Shown piece by piece: positions 52,317-64,000 of a stretch of DNA of 64,000 nt. Source of the stretch: Apostichopus parvimensis (Eukaryota > Echinodermata > Holothuroidea > Aspidochirotida > Stichopodidae); assembly GCA_000934455.1 (NCBI GenBank), contig KN885072.1, forward strand, positions 2,626-66,625. The letters are read 5' to 3'. Under the pieces are notes generated by a model. The model made no database searches and was not told the origin of the DNA. It saw only the letters and a program-made list of their open reading frames with translations. Position numbers and translations under genes: made by a program. Positions within the stretch are counted from its first letter, which is position 1; every line of letters begins with the position of its first letter.

Positions 52317-52740
52317 GTTCGGTTTTATTACTGTTACTTGTTAGTGTTACTGTTAAGTGTTAGGCTACAACTTTGAAGTGTAGCCTAGGCTAGCTGTAAC
52401 GGTTGAACTTAAAAAAGATTCACAAAACGATTGCTTTAACGGTATCAAAGTGAATAGAGAAGGTCCCAGGTGCAAAACCCCCTTTGGCTGGAAACGTCGA
52501 TTTCAATTGGTATGTCAGTAGGCCAATCTGCTTTTGACATAGAACATCCTATACAATTATGCAGTGTGCTCTTTTGGTCTTCGCGCTAATGTAGCACGGT
52601 GTTTGGCCAATGCCTAACGTTCTCTCCTTTCATGCTCTTGTGTGTGTATCTCTTGTGACCTGCCCATGACCCATATGTACGGAAGCCAAAGGATCAACGA
52701 ACTCCTTCTTTGACGGAAGCTCATAATATATAAGGGGCCC
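52317..52740 (-). promoter_or_regulatory. Presumed RanGAP1 5' UTR and promoter region
   Basis: Immediately upstream of the RanGAP1 ATG. It contains a CCAAT motif on the + strand (about 52603) and GC-richer sequence at 52480-52620, but no TATA box that I can assign. The transcription start is not visible from sequence. Confidence 0.35.
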
Positions 52741-52754
52741 AAAGAGAAAATACT

Positions 52755-53110
52755 TGTATTCTGTTTTCCAAAGATTTGTTATTATTGTTTTCCCAAGATT
52801 TTTGTAGTTTCCGAAGATTTTTTTTGTCTTTTCTGGAGAAGGTATTGTTTTGTTTACCGAAGATTATATTTCGTTTTTCGAAAAGAAAAAGAAAAAATTG
52901 TTTACCGAGGAAAATATCGTTTAATTTCCGAAGAAAATACTTTGTTTCCGCAAAAAAAGGTTTCGTTTTCCGAAGAATTTTTTGTGTTGTCTTCCGCAGA
53001 AAATGTTTCGCTCCCCGATGATTATTTTTCGTTTCCAAGGATTTTTTTTTTCTTCAGAAAATTCATTTTTGGTTTCCAATGAAAATATTTTGTTTTGCGA
53101 AAAAAAAAGA
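52755..53110. repeat. Degenerate TTTTCCGAAGATT tandem array
   Basis: About a dozen irregular units of 25-35 bp built on TTTCCGAAGA, TTTTTCG and GAAAATATT, often separated by T or A runs. Open on both strands only because of the repeat. Confidence 0.75.
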
Positions 53111-56100
53111 CATGGTTTTCACATGTATCAGGGTAAACCTAGCTAGTGCAGTGGACGCATGTTGCATCCTTACACTACAGGTGAAGTCAAACTTAGGCGA
53201 TCCAACTTACAATGACTAAGAAGTTACTAAGATAGGAGCCTAGCTGTTGGCCTAAGTTAAAGAATGATGTAGATCACAGTGAAAAGAAATGTGCTATAGG
53301 TAATGCTTCTAAAATATAAAGTTTAACCAAACAGACGTACAGTAGGCATATATCAGTGCGGTAGCAGTTCTCGATTGAATATCGACTGAGTTAACCTAGC
53401 CTAACATGAGTTACACATTATGTCCAATTAATGTTTTGGTCTATTGTTACTTGTTCGGCTAGACTATGCTAACTACATGTTTGGATTTGAGGATAACATC
53501 GTTATAGGTTGAGTTTACCAAACGTGATTTCAGAGGACGTGCCTCGGGTTTCATATTCCGGGAATATCCTCGAATTTGTAAAATTTATAGTTCCAATTTT
53601 TTTGTTGAACCTCAGTTTGTAGAAAGTTAAGCATTGACTTGTTAACAATTACATACATGACTCACACTGTTACTTGTTAGTGTTACAGATGAAGGCATCT
53701 CTGAACATTGATTACTTTCTTGGGCTGTATGTCACATGAAAAACATCTTTATGAATATAGTAAAATATATATATATAAGGAGAATCCTAGTTACCTTCCA
53801 TGTTTGTGAGCATTACATTTTTCTATCTTGGAGAAAATGCCTAGGGTCACCAAAATATCCAGAGGCACTCCAAATTCCACCCTCCCTTTAAATGTATAAT
53901 TTCCAAAATTAATTCTTGATGTCAAAATGGAAGGGGAGGGGATCAACATCATGTCCCAGGATTTATTGGAAAAAATTTGGTCACCTCATGTTAGGTCCAT
54001 AATGTGCCCATATTTTTTTCCAGGAACCCATAGAGGTGTTATTGATGATGCCCCACCCCTCCATGTTGACATAACTTGACATAATGGGCTTCCATAACTC
54101 TAACAGTACTGCAGAAAAATGGATTGGTCATGGGTGAGAATTGTTTTATAAATGTGGCACCTCAAGATGCCAGGATACTGCACTCAATCTCAGGCTCCCT
54201 CTGTTTAGGACATGGTTTCTTTTTAATTCATATTTGAGATATTTCTACTACTTTGATTTCCAAGAGTGGGGTTGGAGGAGTGGGCAAATTCCCCATTTCC
54301 CATTCATGGCTTTAAGTCATATTCTTAAGGATGTTTAACAGTGCATTTTGTCATTGCATGGTATTATGTCCTTTCACAGCATTTAATATTTTTATCTGCA
54401 CTGATGTGCCATGCATGGTGTTCACATTGGAAACTAAAATGGCAGCCTTTACCTCCATGATCAAACAACTTACTTTTAATTTCTTCTGATATCTTCTAAA
54501 TAGAACAATTCTTTGCTTTCATGGATTTGGTTCAGTAGCTTGCATTCTTGTTAATCACATATAGTTAGGTTTTTACCTGCAATCGGTTGGCAAGGAAATT
54601 GTCTTTGTGTTGATATGCATGAGGGATTTATCATCTCCTAGAATTACATCTTCTTGCAATTGTGACCAATGAAACCGAAGCTGAAAGTTATAGGTCTATA
54701 CAAAATGCCTTTCTTTGTGAAAACAATTAGAGCCATCACTAGCAAGAGAAATGATCCTTCCTGTCCAAGGAAACAGAGGAGAGGAAGAGAGAGAGAGAGA
54801 GTGTAAAGGGAGAGGAAGACTGTGTGATTTCCATATGTGGCTATCTTATACATGCATGGTGCGATGTAAGACTCGTAAATGATGGAAAAGGAATTGTTGA
54901 ACCAGGCAAAGGTAAGACTTTTTTTTTTTCTATTGTTGATGCACATGCAGTTGCATAATGTATAAAGTTCATTATGTATACATTGTATTATTCAAATGAT
55001 TTGAAAACTTTAAGATTCCATGTGTAAATAGTCCCAAAGAAATTGGTAAATGATTACAGCAATTATCAAAAAGGTACTCATTGTTACCATGGCAATGTCG
55101 AGATCATATCCTTGAGGTAATTGTTGCCAAACACTCTCTCCGCTGGCTTGGAGTATTTGTCACCATCTCACTGATTCTCCAACAATCCAGTCCGATTCTC
55201 ATCAATGTTTACTCAGTGACTTCTTGAAATCTCTTCATCCTTTGTGTATCAGTTTCTCATCCTGGAGGTATTTGCCACTTTATGTTTGCCAAACACATCA
55301 CTTTAATTGAATCATTTATGTTAAGTGCAGTGCACATCAATGAGAAGTTTGGGTTTCACTTGGTTCTCATTTGTTTAAGGGAGCTAGTTTACAACTGTAT
55401 GCATTTCATCCCTAAACCAGAAGTGTACAGTGGATTGACTAAAACTTGAGGTAAAAACCTTTTTTTCTTCATTAATTGCAGCTGGTGATACATATATCAC
55501 CTTTTTTTTGTGATACATACACACAAAAGTTAACTACAGACTAGTAAATATCTGCTTAAAATTCCATTTAACTACTGTATAGGAGACATACTATGAGGGT
55601 GACTGTTTGGTACAGGAGATAATCAAGAGATCAGTTTTCACACTCTTCTGTACAGTAAATGTTTGTCAATTAACACGTCTGAGAAATTGAAAAGTGACTG
55701 ATATAGATTATAACTATATTGATATATATTACATGAAGTTATTCTTGTTTTCATCTTTTGTAATTCTTTATGTTTTGCGAAGTACACTATCTGAAGTTTG
55801 AGTATTGAATGGAAACATTGGGAGAATTTATTATGTGCTTGATATTGTTGTTCCTTTGAGAGTGTATACGGCCGGGGTGAGGGTGGGGTGAGGGTGGGGA
55901 TCATTAGTTGTTTGTTCAATGCAGAAAACAGATTTGGAAATATATTGTATGATTTTGGAAGGAAAGCTACTGTTTTATTCATTTAAATTTGCTGTTTTAT
56001 ATCCTGCTTTCCAATGTTTTGCTGATTTTAATAGTGTTGTGAAACTACAAAGCCCATTTTTTTTAAGAAGCATGTAATCAGTGTTAACAAATAATTATTT

Positions 56101-57698
56101 GCTCCAACAGCTAATGATTGGCTTCAGTGGTATCTACTCATTAATGAACAAGATGGCTGCTCAACAAGAAGGAAGGCTAACAACATTGCAAGTTTAAATA
56201 CAGCTCTCTTTGGCCCCATAGATGTCAGGATGTGTTAAGGAAAAGAGGTAAATATTTTCGTTATACATACCTTACTTAAGGAAATAGGGAGAAAATGACT
56301 GTCAATTTGGAAACAAAGTGCTGACATTCTGAAAATTTGAAAATATGTATTTTTAAATCTTTTCTTTGAATCATAAACCAATTATGGGGTAGATAGAGTT
56401 CAGTGGTTAAAGCACAGGACTTGTAATCCTGAGGTTCACTGGTTTTAGCACAACATTTTGTTGAAGTTGCATTCTTTGCATTTTTGCATTTTTCACAATA
56501 AATGCTTTTAAAAATGAAATTTGGAGGCTTTCAATGGGGAATTTAAGTAAGCCATTACAATATATCAAAAGTTTGTCTGAACAATACTGTAGCTTTAAAA
56601 TTAGAGGTGAGTTAATCTAAATATGACTTTATATATAGATTCAGAAGCACTCTGCTTTTATTATCAACACTACATTGACCTTGAAAAAATATTTTAAAAA
56701 TTAGTGCTGTGCAATAACTGATGACAGAGAAACTGGAATTTAGACCAAGCCTGAAAAATTGACTCAGTAGAAGAAGGAAAAAAAACAGACACGCAAAAGC
56801 CTGAATCTGTCATTCATTCATTATTTTTTTAAATTACATTTTTTGTTATTATTAATCACGTTTCATACAGTTTCTAGAGGTTTCAATTACCTGTTACGTC
56901 TAACACTGGCAAGTTCAACTTCGCACTTATATTGATTACCTTTATGACATTGTTATGTATTGACAGCCTATGGAGTAACGATTTTAAGGATCCATTTGAT
57001 TGTTGGTTACACCTGTCTCCATGGCAACATAGAATAGCATCCATGTATAGATCTGACAATTAATTACTAGTTCTGACAATAAAAGTGTTTCAATGAAAGT
57101 GAAGTGTATAAATTACTACATCTAAATAACAAGTCAATGGTAACCGATATCATCCAACGAACTCAGTTGACAAATGGTACTTAAACGAGGTAGCGGTGAA
57201 AATGTATTTTTTTCAGGATTAGACCTATTGGATAATCTGTTGATGTGGAAAATTTTCCTGTGATATTCTGTTTGAAAATATTTTAATGTTAATGATGAAA
57301 CTTTGTCATTTCTAAAGGGGAAAAAAAAATTAAATTCTGAATTCCCTTTCCTTGGTAAGTTATATTTATCAGCTGGAATGTATTTCATTGCCAACTTTTC
57401 AGCCTAATTTCAAAAATTTCAAGATATTGTGGCATTAATTACAGTATTTAGTTATATGTTCGTTGCTTCGGTTCGAGGAAGGCTGAGGATAAATTCAGAC
57501 TGATCGACTCACAATCACCGAAGCAAAGATACAGTTAATTTAGCATGGTCGCAACTAAGCTACTGAGGGATGGACAGCTGAGAGCAGGAATTGCTTTATT
57601 GAAGTCTCAGGCTCCTTGTAGAAGAAGAAAGATGTTTACTCACCACTTCCATTTAACTCAATGTAGTTGTTTACTTTGTTCTTGTCTTTCTCTGGCAG
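53111..57698. other. Divergent intergenic region
   Basis: Between the RanGAP1 start (- strand) and the first EF-hand/WD exon (+ strand). No gene is recognised. It holds a GA dinucleotide tract (54788-54802), a tRNA-like SINE-head fragment (about 56395-56440, GTTCAGTGGTTAAAGCAC), and a 10-bp inverted repeat TTGCTTCGGT/ACCGAAGCAA near 57463-57526. An upstream 5' exon of the EF-hand/WD gene may lie here. Confidence 0.4.
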
Positions 57699-57717
57699 AC
57701 TACGGAGGAGAAACAGG

Positions 57718-60700
57718 ATGGAGAGATTTGAAGATCATATCAAGCTGGATCACTTGAAGATGTTGATGAGGAAGTTTGACCGTCACGAGCCTACGAGCGA
57801 GATGCCGATGGACGGCACGTTCTCTCCCGGGAGGGTCATCAAGAGAGAACCGGGCAACGTCACCCTCGGGGAATTTAAGAGCATGCTGACCTCCATGGGC
57901 ATCGATACCTCCGAATGGGATACGCAGATGGAACTCCTCTTTGCAAAAGTAAGTTGATTAGAGACAGGCTGTTAAAATAAATAAAGTGTTTGCAAAAACC
58001 ATGAAAACTTTAAAAACGGCATTTGTGATGATTGACTTTGGTCAAGTTCTGACTGCGGTATTTTTGGCATTATAATGAATGCAGTATATTACTTGTGCAG
58101 TGTCTTCCAGGATGATAATACCAGGTCCAGGGGCTTTGTGAGGGGTGCAATCCACCCCACTTTTCAACCCCCCACCCTCCACACCACCAAAAATTAAAAG
58201 TAGTTATTACCACATGTACCTTGCATGTAGAGTCTAGACCTAATTATAAATCTCATTTATAGCCTAAATATACCTCAGAATGCACCATTTCACATATAAA
58301 ATTTTTTCCATTTTTTCTCTCAGAGGACCCCCAGATGCCCCTACATGGGAGTAGGCTTCAATGACCTCATAATGGCCACACCCCTCCTTTTTAATATCCT
58401 GAATCTGCTCCTGCCCTAACAAACCAGTTAATTAAATAAATACTTGGTTTGCTTCTCTTCTAATCTAAACCAATAAATGGCTTATAAATATGACCTCTTT
58501 GTCAAATTGGAGGTAAACAAAATTAATTTTCTTGCAAAAGTCAGCTGAAAAGAAAAACAAATTCGTAAATGAAGTGAAAAGTACATTGAAATCAATGCAA
58601 AAACGATACAAATGTACACTTGAAAAGCATCAAAAACAGAGTTACATACTTTCATATTTATGAGACCAAGTCTTCTGTTTTACAATTTTACAACTGAAAG
58701 ATGTCCAATCTAAATATATTTTATACATATACTTCATTTATCCATAGAAAACTATTATTTAATACTTTCTTTTTAGGTTAGTTGGCCTGATCGAAACGTC
58801 AGGCCAACTTACTTTAACACATTCTCCTACACAGGCTCTCTAGTGGATAAGCAGTTTGCTAACAGTTTTATTTTTATTTTTATTTTTAGGTCGATACATC
58901 TGCTGACGGTATGGTGGACTGGAATGAGTTTTGTACCTACATGCTTCTGCACTATCAAGAGAATGACAAAGTGATCCATAAGAAAGGAGTAGCATTTTTA
59001 AAGGAACCAACTATAATACATATCCCTCAAATTAAGGTGAGAAGTTCTACACACAAATTCAGAGGTATAGCTTTCAACAGTTGTGGCGTTTTCGGCAAAT
59101 ATTATTTGTGACCTGTATTCTATTGATTTTAGTAGTACACAGTTCATTTATCAATGGCTATTAGGAATTGAATTATGTGGGGGAATATGAGATAAACAAA
59201 TAAAATTAAAAAATCTTTAGGAACTGAATTATGTGGGGGAACATGAGAAAAACGAATAAAATTAAAAAATCAAATGAGTGTTAGCAATTTTAAAAAGGTA
59301 AAAAACATATACATGATGTTAATGTAAAATAAAAAAAATTGTTTGACACTCATATAGTGAAAGTATTTCAGTAGCATCATGTAAGATTGTCTTTTTCCTA
59401 AACATTATTTACAGCAAGACTCAGTCCTAGGGCTTGTTGTCGTGGAGAATCCTATCCGATTTATCACTCTCAGTAAGGTAAAGTGAGATATTATATAATA
59501 AGAATATTCTTATGCTCAAAGGTATATATATCATGTTTTCTGTCATCAAGTACAAACTTTCCTAAAATTTTCATACAAATTGGGCAAGTTAATATTTAGT
59601 AGCTATGGCTAAAACATTGAAATTTTTGCCATACTGTAGGTCACCAAATGTACATATTATTTTAGTTGCTTATATTACTCAAGGCTAAATTATTTGATTC
59701 CTTGTCTAGAGATGGGTTTGGGCTGAAAATAGAAAGATTTAAGAATTAAACTCAATGTTTTTTGGTAGAAATGTTTCTTATCTCTGTGGATAAGTGATTT
59801 GAATATTATAAAGCCCCCCCCCAAAAAATAAATTTACAGCTCACTTGATGTGATGACATCATTCACTCTGTTGTTGCCAGATGCATTGAAACATTATCAG
59901 CAAAATTTTCAAAATATGTGTATGTCCACTACACAATTAAAATGCTATGAGGATGTGGTTATGACCCAAAGAAGCAGGATATTTACTGCAATTGTGTAAA
60001 AAACATACAGAATGTCTATCCTTTATATACATAAAAATGAAAGATAGAATTAATTTTTTTGTACCAGTAGTTTGCTTTTCTTGCAGGAGGGTTACTGATT
60101 CCATGTCTAGAGATGGTTTCGACTGAAAATAGAAAAATTTAAGAACTAAAATTCAACATTTTTGTAGAAATGTTTTTTTCTTCTCTGGATAAGTGATTTC
60201 AATATTATAAAGAAAACAAACCCCCCCCCCAAAAAAAAACACATTTACAGCTCACTTGATGTGATCACATTATTTGAACTGTTTTTGCCAGATGCATTAA
60301 AAAATTATCAGTAAATTTGATTTTTTTTTATTACGTCAACTACATCATTAAAATGATATAAGGATATGGTTATGACCCAAAGATATATTTACTGCAATTG
60401 TGTAAAAAAAAAACAATACATATCCTTCATATATATATTATGCACTTAAAAATGATAGATAGAATTAACTTTTGTACCTAATTTTGCTTTTCTCGCCAGG
60501 AGGGTTACTTGTGCATTTTTGATCAAAATTTACAACTTGAAATAAACCATTTGATCAGCGAGGACTCTCAAGATTTGAGGGCTCTGCCGAGCCGACGGTT
60601 CCGAGCCTGGTATACAGATCTGGTATTGATGGGTAATACCAACATGATAGTGGTCAGCTCCAGCGGGAGGGTCCTCAAATTCTTTGACGTGGTGGCGCAG

Positions 60701-63292
60701 GGATTTGTGGAGATCCATCACTTATATGGTAAGATGTACAATAAAAGCATATTAAGTTAAATATTCCAGTAAATTTAAAGGGTGTGAAGACTCACGCACA
60801 AAGAAACGTCTCAGCCGGTAATCTGACCTAGTTTTGAATGAGGTGTAACAGAAGTGTTAGACACCACCATCGGTCCCAGAAAATACACACACAGCTTGCT
60901 ACCTTCGGTAATTAGACACTGTGTCAGTCAATACTTACAGCTACGGTCAATACCCACAGCACAGTGTACATAGCAGCGATGGACATCTCAGATCCAGTTA
61001 AAGATAACAAGGTATCACGGTTCATTACTGTCTGCATTTTGTAGCGACAAGAAAAAACTTCACTTGCAAGCAACAGAAAGTTATTTTTTTCAGAGCGCGG
61101 CCTGCGGTTTGGGGCGAGTCTTCAATGCCTTTAACTTTCCAAGAAAATTGTAATGTGGGCATGCCCACAGAGAATATGTAACTTTGTCGGAGGTGCATGG
61201 TACGTGTGATATGGGATGCTGAATACATTTCTGAGAATGCGCGGATATGTGAGCCGTCCTGTTGAAATAAAAATTCAAGGCTACTTCAAAGCAACATGCC
61301 ATATATGGAATGCAAATAATCAATCATTTTTTGTGTCGCTGAAAATGCAGATGATGCAATACTTTGTCATATCTTGAACTACTACATTTTTTTGCAATTT
61401 AACAGTGATAACAAGTTTGTAGGTGTAAGTGGGGGAGGGGGGAAGGTGAGGGTAATATTATACAAGTGACTTCATTGAATATGTGTTGTGACTAACATGC
61501 AATTGTTTACTGTTATTCTGTCATACAGCACTACAGGATATTCCTACCTGTCTGCACTATTGGTACAACGTCAAGGTAATCTATTCTAATACAATCAGTT
61601 TTGCTTCACCCCTTCCCCACTCTCCCTTCCCCTTCTACCCTCCCATTCCCCCTCCCCACTTCCTGAGACTGCTCCTGAGTACTTAAGAAATTTGAAAACA
61701 TTGTGAGCGTTCGTATTTATAATGATTTGCTAGAGTATATCATCCATCTTTTCGTACATGTGAACTGTAAGCCACAATCACACCCGATCTGAGCACAGAA
61801 ATCATTCATGGGAAATAAATTAAGTGTTGTCATTGTCAACATTTAGAAACCATGAAAATGCTACATAAAATGTGAATGTAAGTGATTACATTAAAGTGAA
61901 CCGATTAAATGAAAGTGAACTGATTACATTAAAGTGAGGGTGATTACATTAAAGTGAGGGTGATTACATAAAGTGAGGGTGATTACATTAAAGTGAACTG
62001 ATTAAATGAAAGTGAACTGATTACATTAAAGTGAGGGTGATTACATTAAAGTGAACTGATTACATTAAAGTGAACTGATTACATAAAAGTGAACTGATTA
62101 CATTAAAGTGAACTGATATTACATTAAATTGAACTGATATTACATTGACTTGAACTGATTACATATTAAAGTGAACTGGTTAAATTAAAATTAATGATTA
62201 CATTGAAGTGAACTGATAACATTAAAGTGAACTGATTACGTTAAAAGTGAACTGATTACATTAAAGTGAAGTGATGATCAATCATATGTACCTCAAAGGT
62301 GATTCAAGTCTTGATCATTGGACCATAGCTAGATTCATCAAATTTCTTGTGACTGTTGATCAATAACAGATATTCTGTTTTTTCATCTTTCGTCACTTTC
62401 TTCAAACGAAAGAACCATCTCATAAATGAGTCATACATTTCTTCTGCAATAGAAACCACATGATGAATCGTTGCTGTTGATGGGGAGCGATAATGGCTCC
62501 ATTTATCTGTTCTACTTCCATAAACCTTGCCAAAGACTCTTTGAGCTGGACGGGAAAGCAACACAGAGATCTCAAAAGATATGGATGCCTGTGAGTACCA
62601 CCCTATCCATTGATTGCATTAAAATGTTCTTTTCTTCTGTGCATAATGTCTGTTTACTCCGTACAAGATAATCCGTAATGAAGTGTGATGACCTCAGAAA
62701 AATGGCTGGGAAGTTTTGCTTCCCTCTCAAAAAAGGTACATATAATTTTCACTGAAGTACTGATAATCTTAAAAATATAATTTCTCTCAAATCTTGAATG
62801 CATAGGCTTTCTTTCGAGAGTTTTCGTGAGTATTCATACGTCAGATAAAATAATTCAACAGCTCGGCATGACTTTTATATATTGATTCGTAAAACACATT
62901 TATTGATACCAAATGCTACAATTTTATGATATGTTGCAGTAGTCGAATCATTGTGTGCTTTAATGAAGCCAAGACTCACAGCCATTTACAAATTTAACAT
63001 GTAGTCCTCACCCTATTGCAGGGCATGTGAGATTCGATCATCCTACTTTCCATCAAACTGTTACCATAGCAATTTGCACATCCTTTTTTTTCAAATTTTT
63101 CAGGAGTTGTTTGTTCATCATGAGTATGTAAAGCATGTTAAACTGAGTAACATTCATACCGAGATGTTACGGAAGGTACAATATTTGCCAGAAAAGAATT
63201 TGGTGATATCTTCTAGCGGCTCAAGTACGACATCTGTGGTGATAGCTGATGTCAGAGGCAAAAGAAGGAGATATGTTTTCAAAAGAAGGAAA
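57718..63292 (+). CDS. EF-hand / WD40-repeat protein, 5' part (7 exons)
   Basis: Exons: 57718-57948 (the exon itself starts at 57699 after a strong acceptor), 58890-59036, 59415-59477, 60500-60728, 61529-61575, 62453-62590, 63104-63292. All phases agree, giving 348 residues so far. The last exon ends in a GT donor and the gene runs off the window. Seen: an N-terminal EF-hand pair region with one canonical loop, DTSADGMVDWNE (residues 79-90), preceded by a degenerate first hand. Then come WD40-type blades (FITLSKEGYLCIFD, MIVVSSSGRVLKFFDV, LLLMGSDNGSIYLFYF, LVISSSGSSTTSVVIAD). EF-hand plus WD40 is the layout of the WDR49/WDR64/EFCAB8 and insect WDY proteins, mostly linked to testis and cilia, though function there is poorly known. 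The initiator ATG at 57718 is a guess, since the frame is open back to the acceptor. Confidence 0.85.
58778..58880 (+). mobile_element. Foldback MITE, copy 4 (deleted derivative)
   Basis: Keeps only the termini: GTTGGCCTGA, TCGAAACG, TCAGGCCAAC as a tight hairpin, then CTTACTTTAACACA and ACACAGGCTCTCTAGTGG and GCAGTTTGCTAACAG, as at 8140-8205. It ends about 10-30 bp before the acceptor of the exon at 58890. Confidence 0.75.
59161..59272 (+). repeat. 56-bp direct duplication
   Basis: Two adjacent copies of TTAGGAACTGAATTATGTGG and the following AGATAAACAAATAAAATTAA-type sequence, in the intron after the exon at 58890-59036. Confidence 0.85.
59695..60508 (+). repeat. About 400-bp tandem duplication including a splice acceptor
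   Basis: Copy 1 is 59695-60095 and copy 2 is 60096-60508. Both run from TGATTCC, GTCTAGAGATGG, through GGATAAGTGATTT, TTTACAGCTCACTTGATGTG, GTTATGACCCAAAG and TTTACTGCAATTGTGTAAAA, to an intron end (TTTGCTTTTCTTGCAG or TTTTGCTTTTCTCGCCAG) and GAGGGTTAC. Copy 2 ends with the true start of the exon at 60500. Copy 1 keeps only those nine exon bases, followed by TGA. Confidence 0.9.
61872..62276 (+). repeat. GATTACATTAAAGTGAACT minisatellite
   Basis: About twenty units of 18-20 bp with variants (GAGGGT, AACTGAT and TAAATGA endings), in the intron between exons at 61529 and 62453 of the EF-hand/WD gene. Confidence 0.92.
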
Positions 63293-63384
63293 GTAGGTAT
63301 TTTATATAAAGATGCGGGGGGGGGGGGGGACTGTGAAAATGATGTTTTAGAAACTGAATTGAGTAGGATATTTTCCACTTTGGT

Positions 63385-63708
63385 GTGAGAGCATTGTGGT
63401 CATGTGGTTAAGGCAGTGGACTTGTGATCTAAGGTTTGCAGGTTCGAGTCCTGGCCAGATCATTACATTGTGTCCTTGGGCAAGGCACTTTATCTCCATT
63501 GCCGACCTCTTTTCACCCAGGTGTATAAATGGCGACCTGTGAGAAAAACTGTCAGCTGGGCGCTGTTTAGCTGCTGCCATGTGGAGGGATGGTCTCTATG
63601 TTTGACAGGTTATCGTTGACCAGGGTAATATTGTGATGCGCCTTGAGCACCGTTATCTGTGGATATGCCTGCACTTTATAAACCCTCAATATTGTTATTA
63701 TTAGTAGT
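63385..63708 (+). mobile_element. tRNA-derived SINE
   Basis: A-box TGGTTAAGGCAGTGG (about 63405-63419) and B-box GGTTCGAGTCC (63441-63451) in tRNA spacing. Then the conserved body TGTCCTTGGGCAAGGCACTT, and a tail with GATGCGCCTTGAGC and an ATT run. The related inverted copy is at 38265-38604. It lies in the intron after the last visible exon of the EF-hand/WD gene. Confidence 0.85.
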
Positions 63709-64000
63709 ACATATTTCCTTTTGCCATTGGTAGTATTAAGGGGACTATCATACTAACAAACAGAAACATAGAATACATTTTCATACCGCAGTACCAAAAA
63801 TTAAAAACAATCTTCATTACAATGCTGTACGTTTCATGGCTATGAAAATTAGATAAGACATAAGGATTTTAATGTCAGAGAAATTGTCCAATTAAGGTGT
63901 CTTTTATTTACCATTAATTATTGGTCACTTTAAATATCTACAGATCATTTGGGGTAAATCACAGCCTGTGTGCCCGCCCCCCTTCTTTCCCATTATTTAA
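63709..64000 (+). other. Intron sequence to the window edge
   Basis: No exon of the EF-hand/WD gene is recognised after 63292. Confidence 0.4.

Noticed and set aside
52721-53038. Lys/Phe-rich open frames on both strands
   Set aside because: By-product of the TTTCCGAAGA tandem array.
57545-57757. 70-codon open frame as the start of the EF-hand/WD protein
   Set aside because: It is in a different frame from the coding exon and crosses the strong acceptor at 57698. An upstream exon within it cannot be shown.
1-64000. Prokaryotic-type systems (CRISPR, operons, defence islands)
   Set aside because: The DNA is metazoan, and all regular repeats seen are minisatellites or transposon parts with no spacer structure.

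Overview
This is eukaryotic, metazoan nuclear DNA. Genes are split by GT-AG introns, the sequence is AT-rich, transposon and SINE debris is dense, and there are two assembly gaps (20314-20908 and 48150-48434). The repeat mix (Tx1/L1-like and Jockey/I-like LINEs, a DIRS fossil, tRNA-derived SINEs, hAT- and MULE-like MITEs) together with an animal copy of a TtcA-type tRNA thiolase points to a marine invertebrate, perhaps an echinoderm or another invertebrate deuterostome. The species cannot be fixed from sequence alone.

Three host protein-coding genes can be assembled exon by exon. (1) A TtcA-like tRNA 2-thiocytidine synthetase on the + strand (about 1572-8397, 8 exons, about 262 aa). (2) RanGAP1 on the - strand (52316 down to 22495, 16 coding exons, 564 aa, apparently intact), with an N-terminal leucine-rich-repeat GAP domain, an acidic tract and a C-terminal domain that keeps the I-K-S-E SUMO-acceptor motif. 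(3) The 5' part of an EF-hand/WD40-repeat protein on the + strand (57718 to 63292 and beyond; WDR49/WDR64/EFCAB8/WDY type). Genes 2 and 3 are head to head, about 5.4 kb apart. The three genes have no obvious shared pathway.

Layout: 1-1570, a hAT-like foldback element with minisatellite arms just upstream of the TtcA-like gene. 1572-8397, the TtcA-like gene, with an antisense LINE 3' fragment and a foldback MITE in its introns. 8727-13084, a decayed Jockey/I-type LINE bounded by a long inverted repeat. 13085-22494, intergenic DNA with several tandem arrays, including six tRNA-like units of about 160 bp, and a CAGGGGCG-ended element with an assembly gap. 22495-52316, RanGAP1, whose introns hold a 5'-truncated Tx1-type LINE with a 13-bp target-site duplication, a DIRS fossil, a SINE, a large palindrome set in ATACTATACAAT repeats, and a MULE-like MITE with a 9-bp target-site duplication. 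52317-57700, the divergent intergenic region. 57718-64000, the EF-hand/WD40 gene, with a minisatellite, a SINE and a tandem duplication that copied one of its own splice acceptors.

I see no novel multi-gene system. The most interesting points are the duplicated splice acceptor in the EF-hand/WD gene, the tRNA-like tandem array, the inverted repeat around the LINE, and a repeat family that sits directly before coding-exon acceptors in two different genes.
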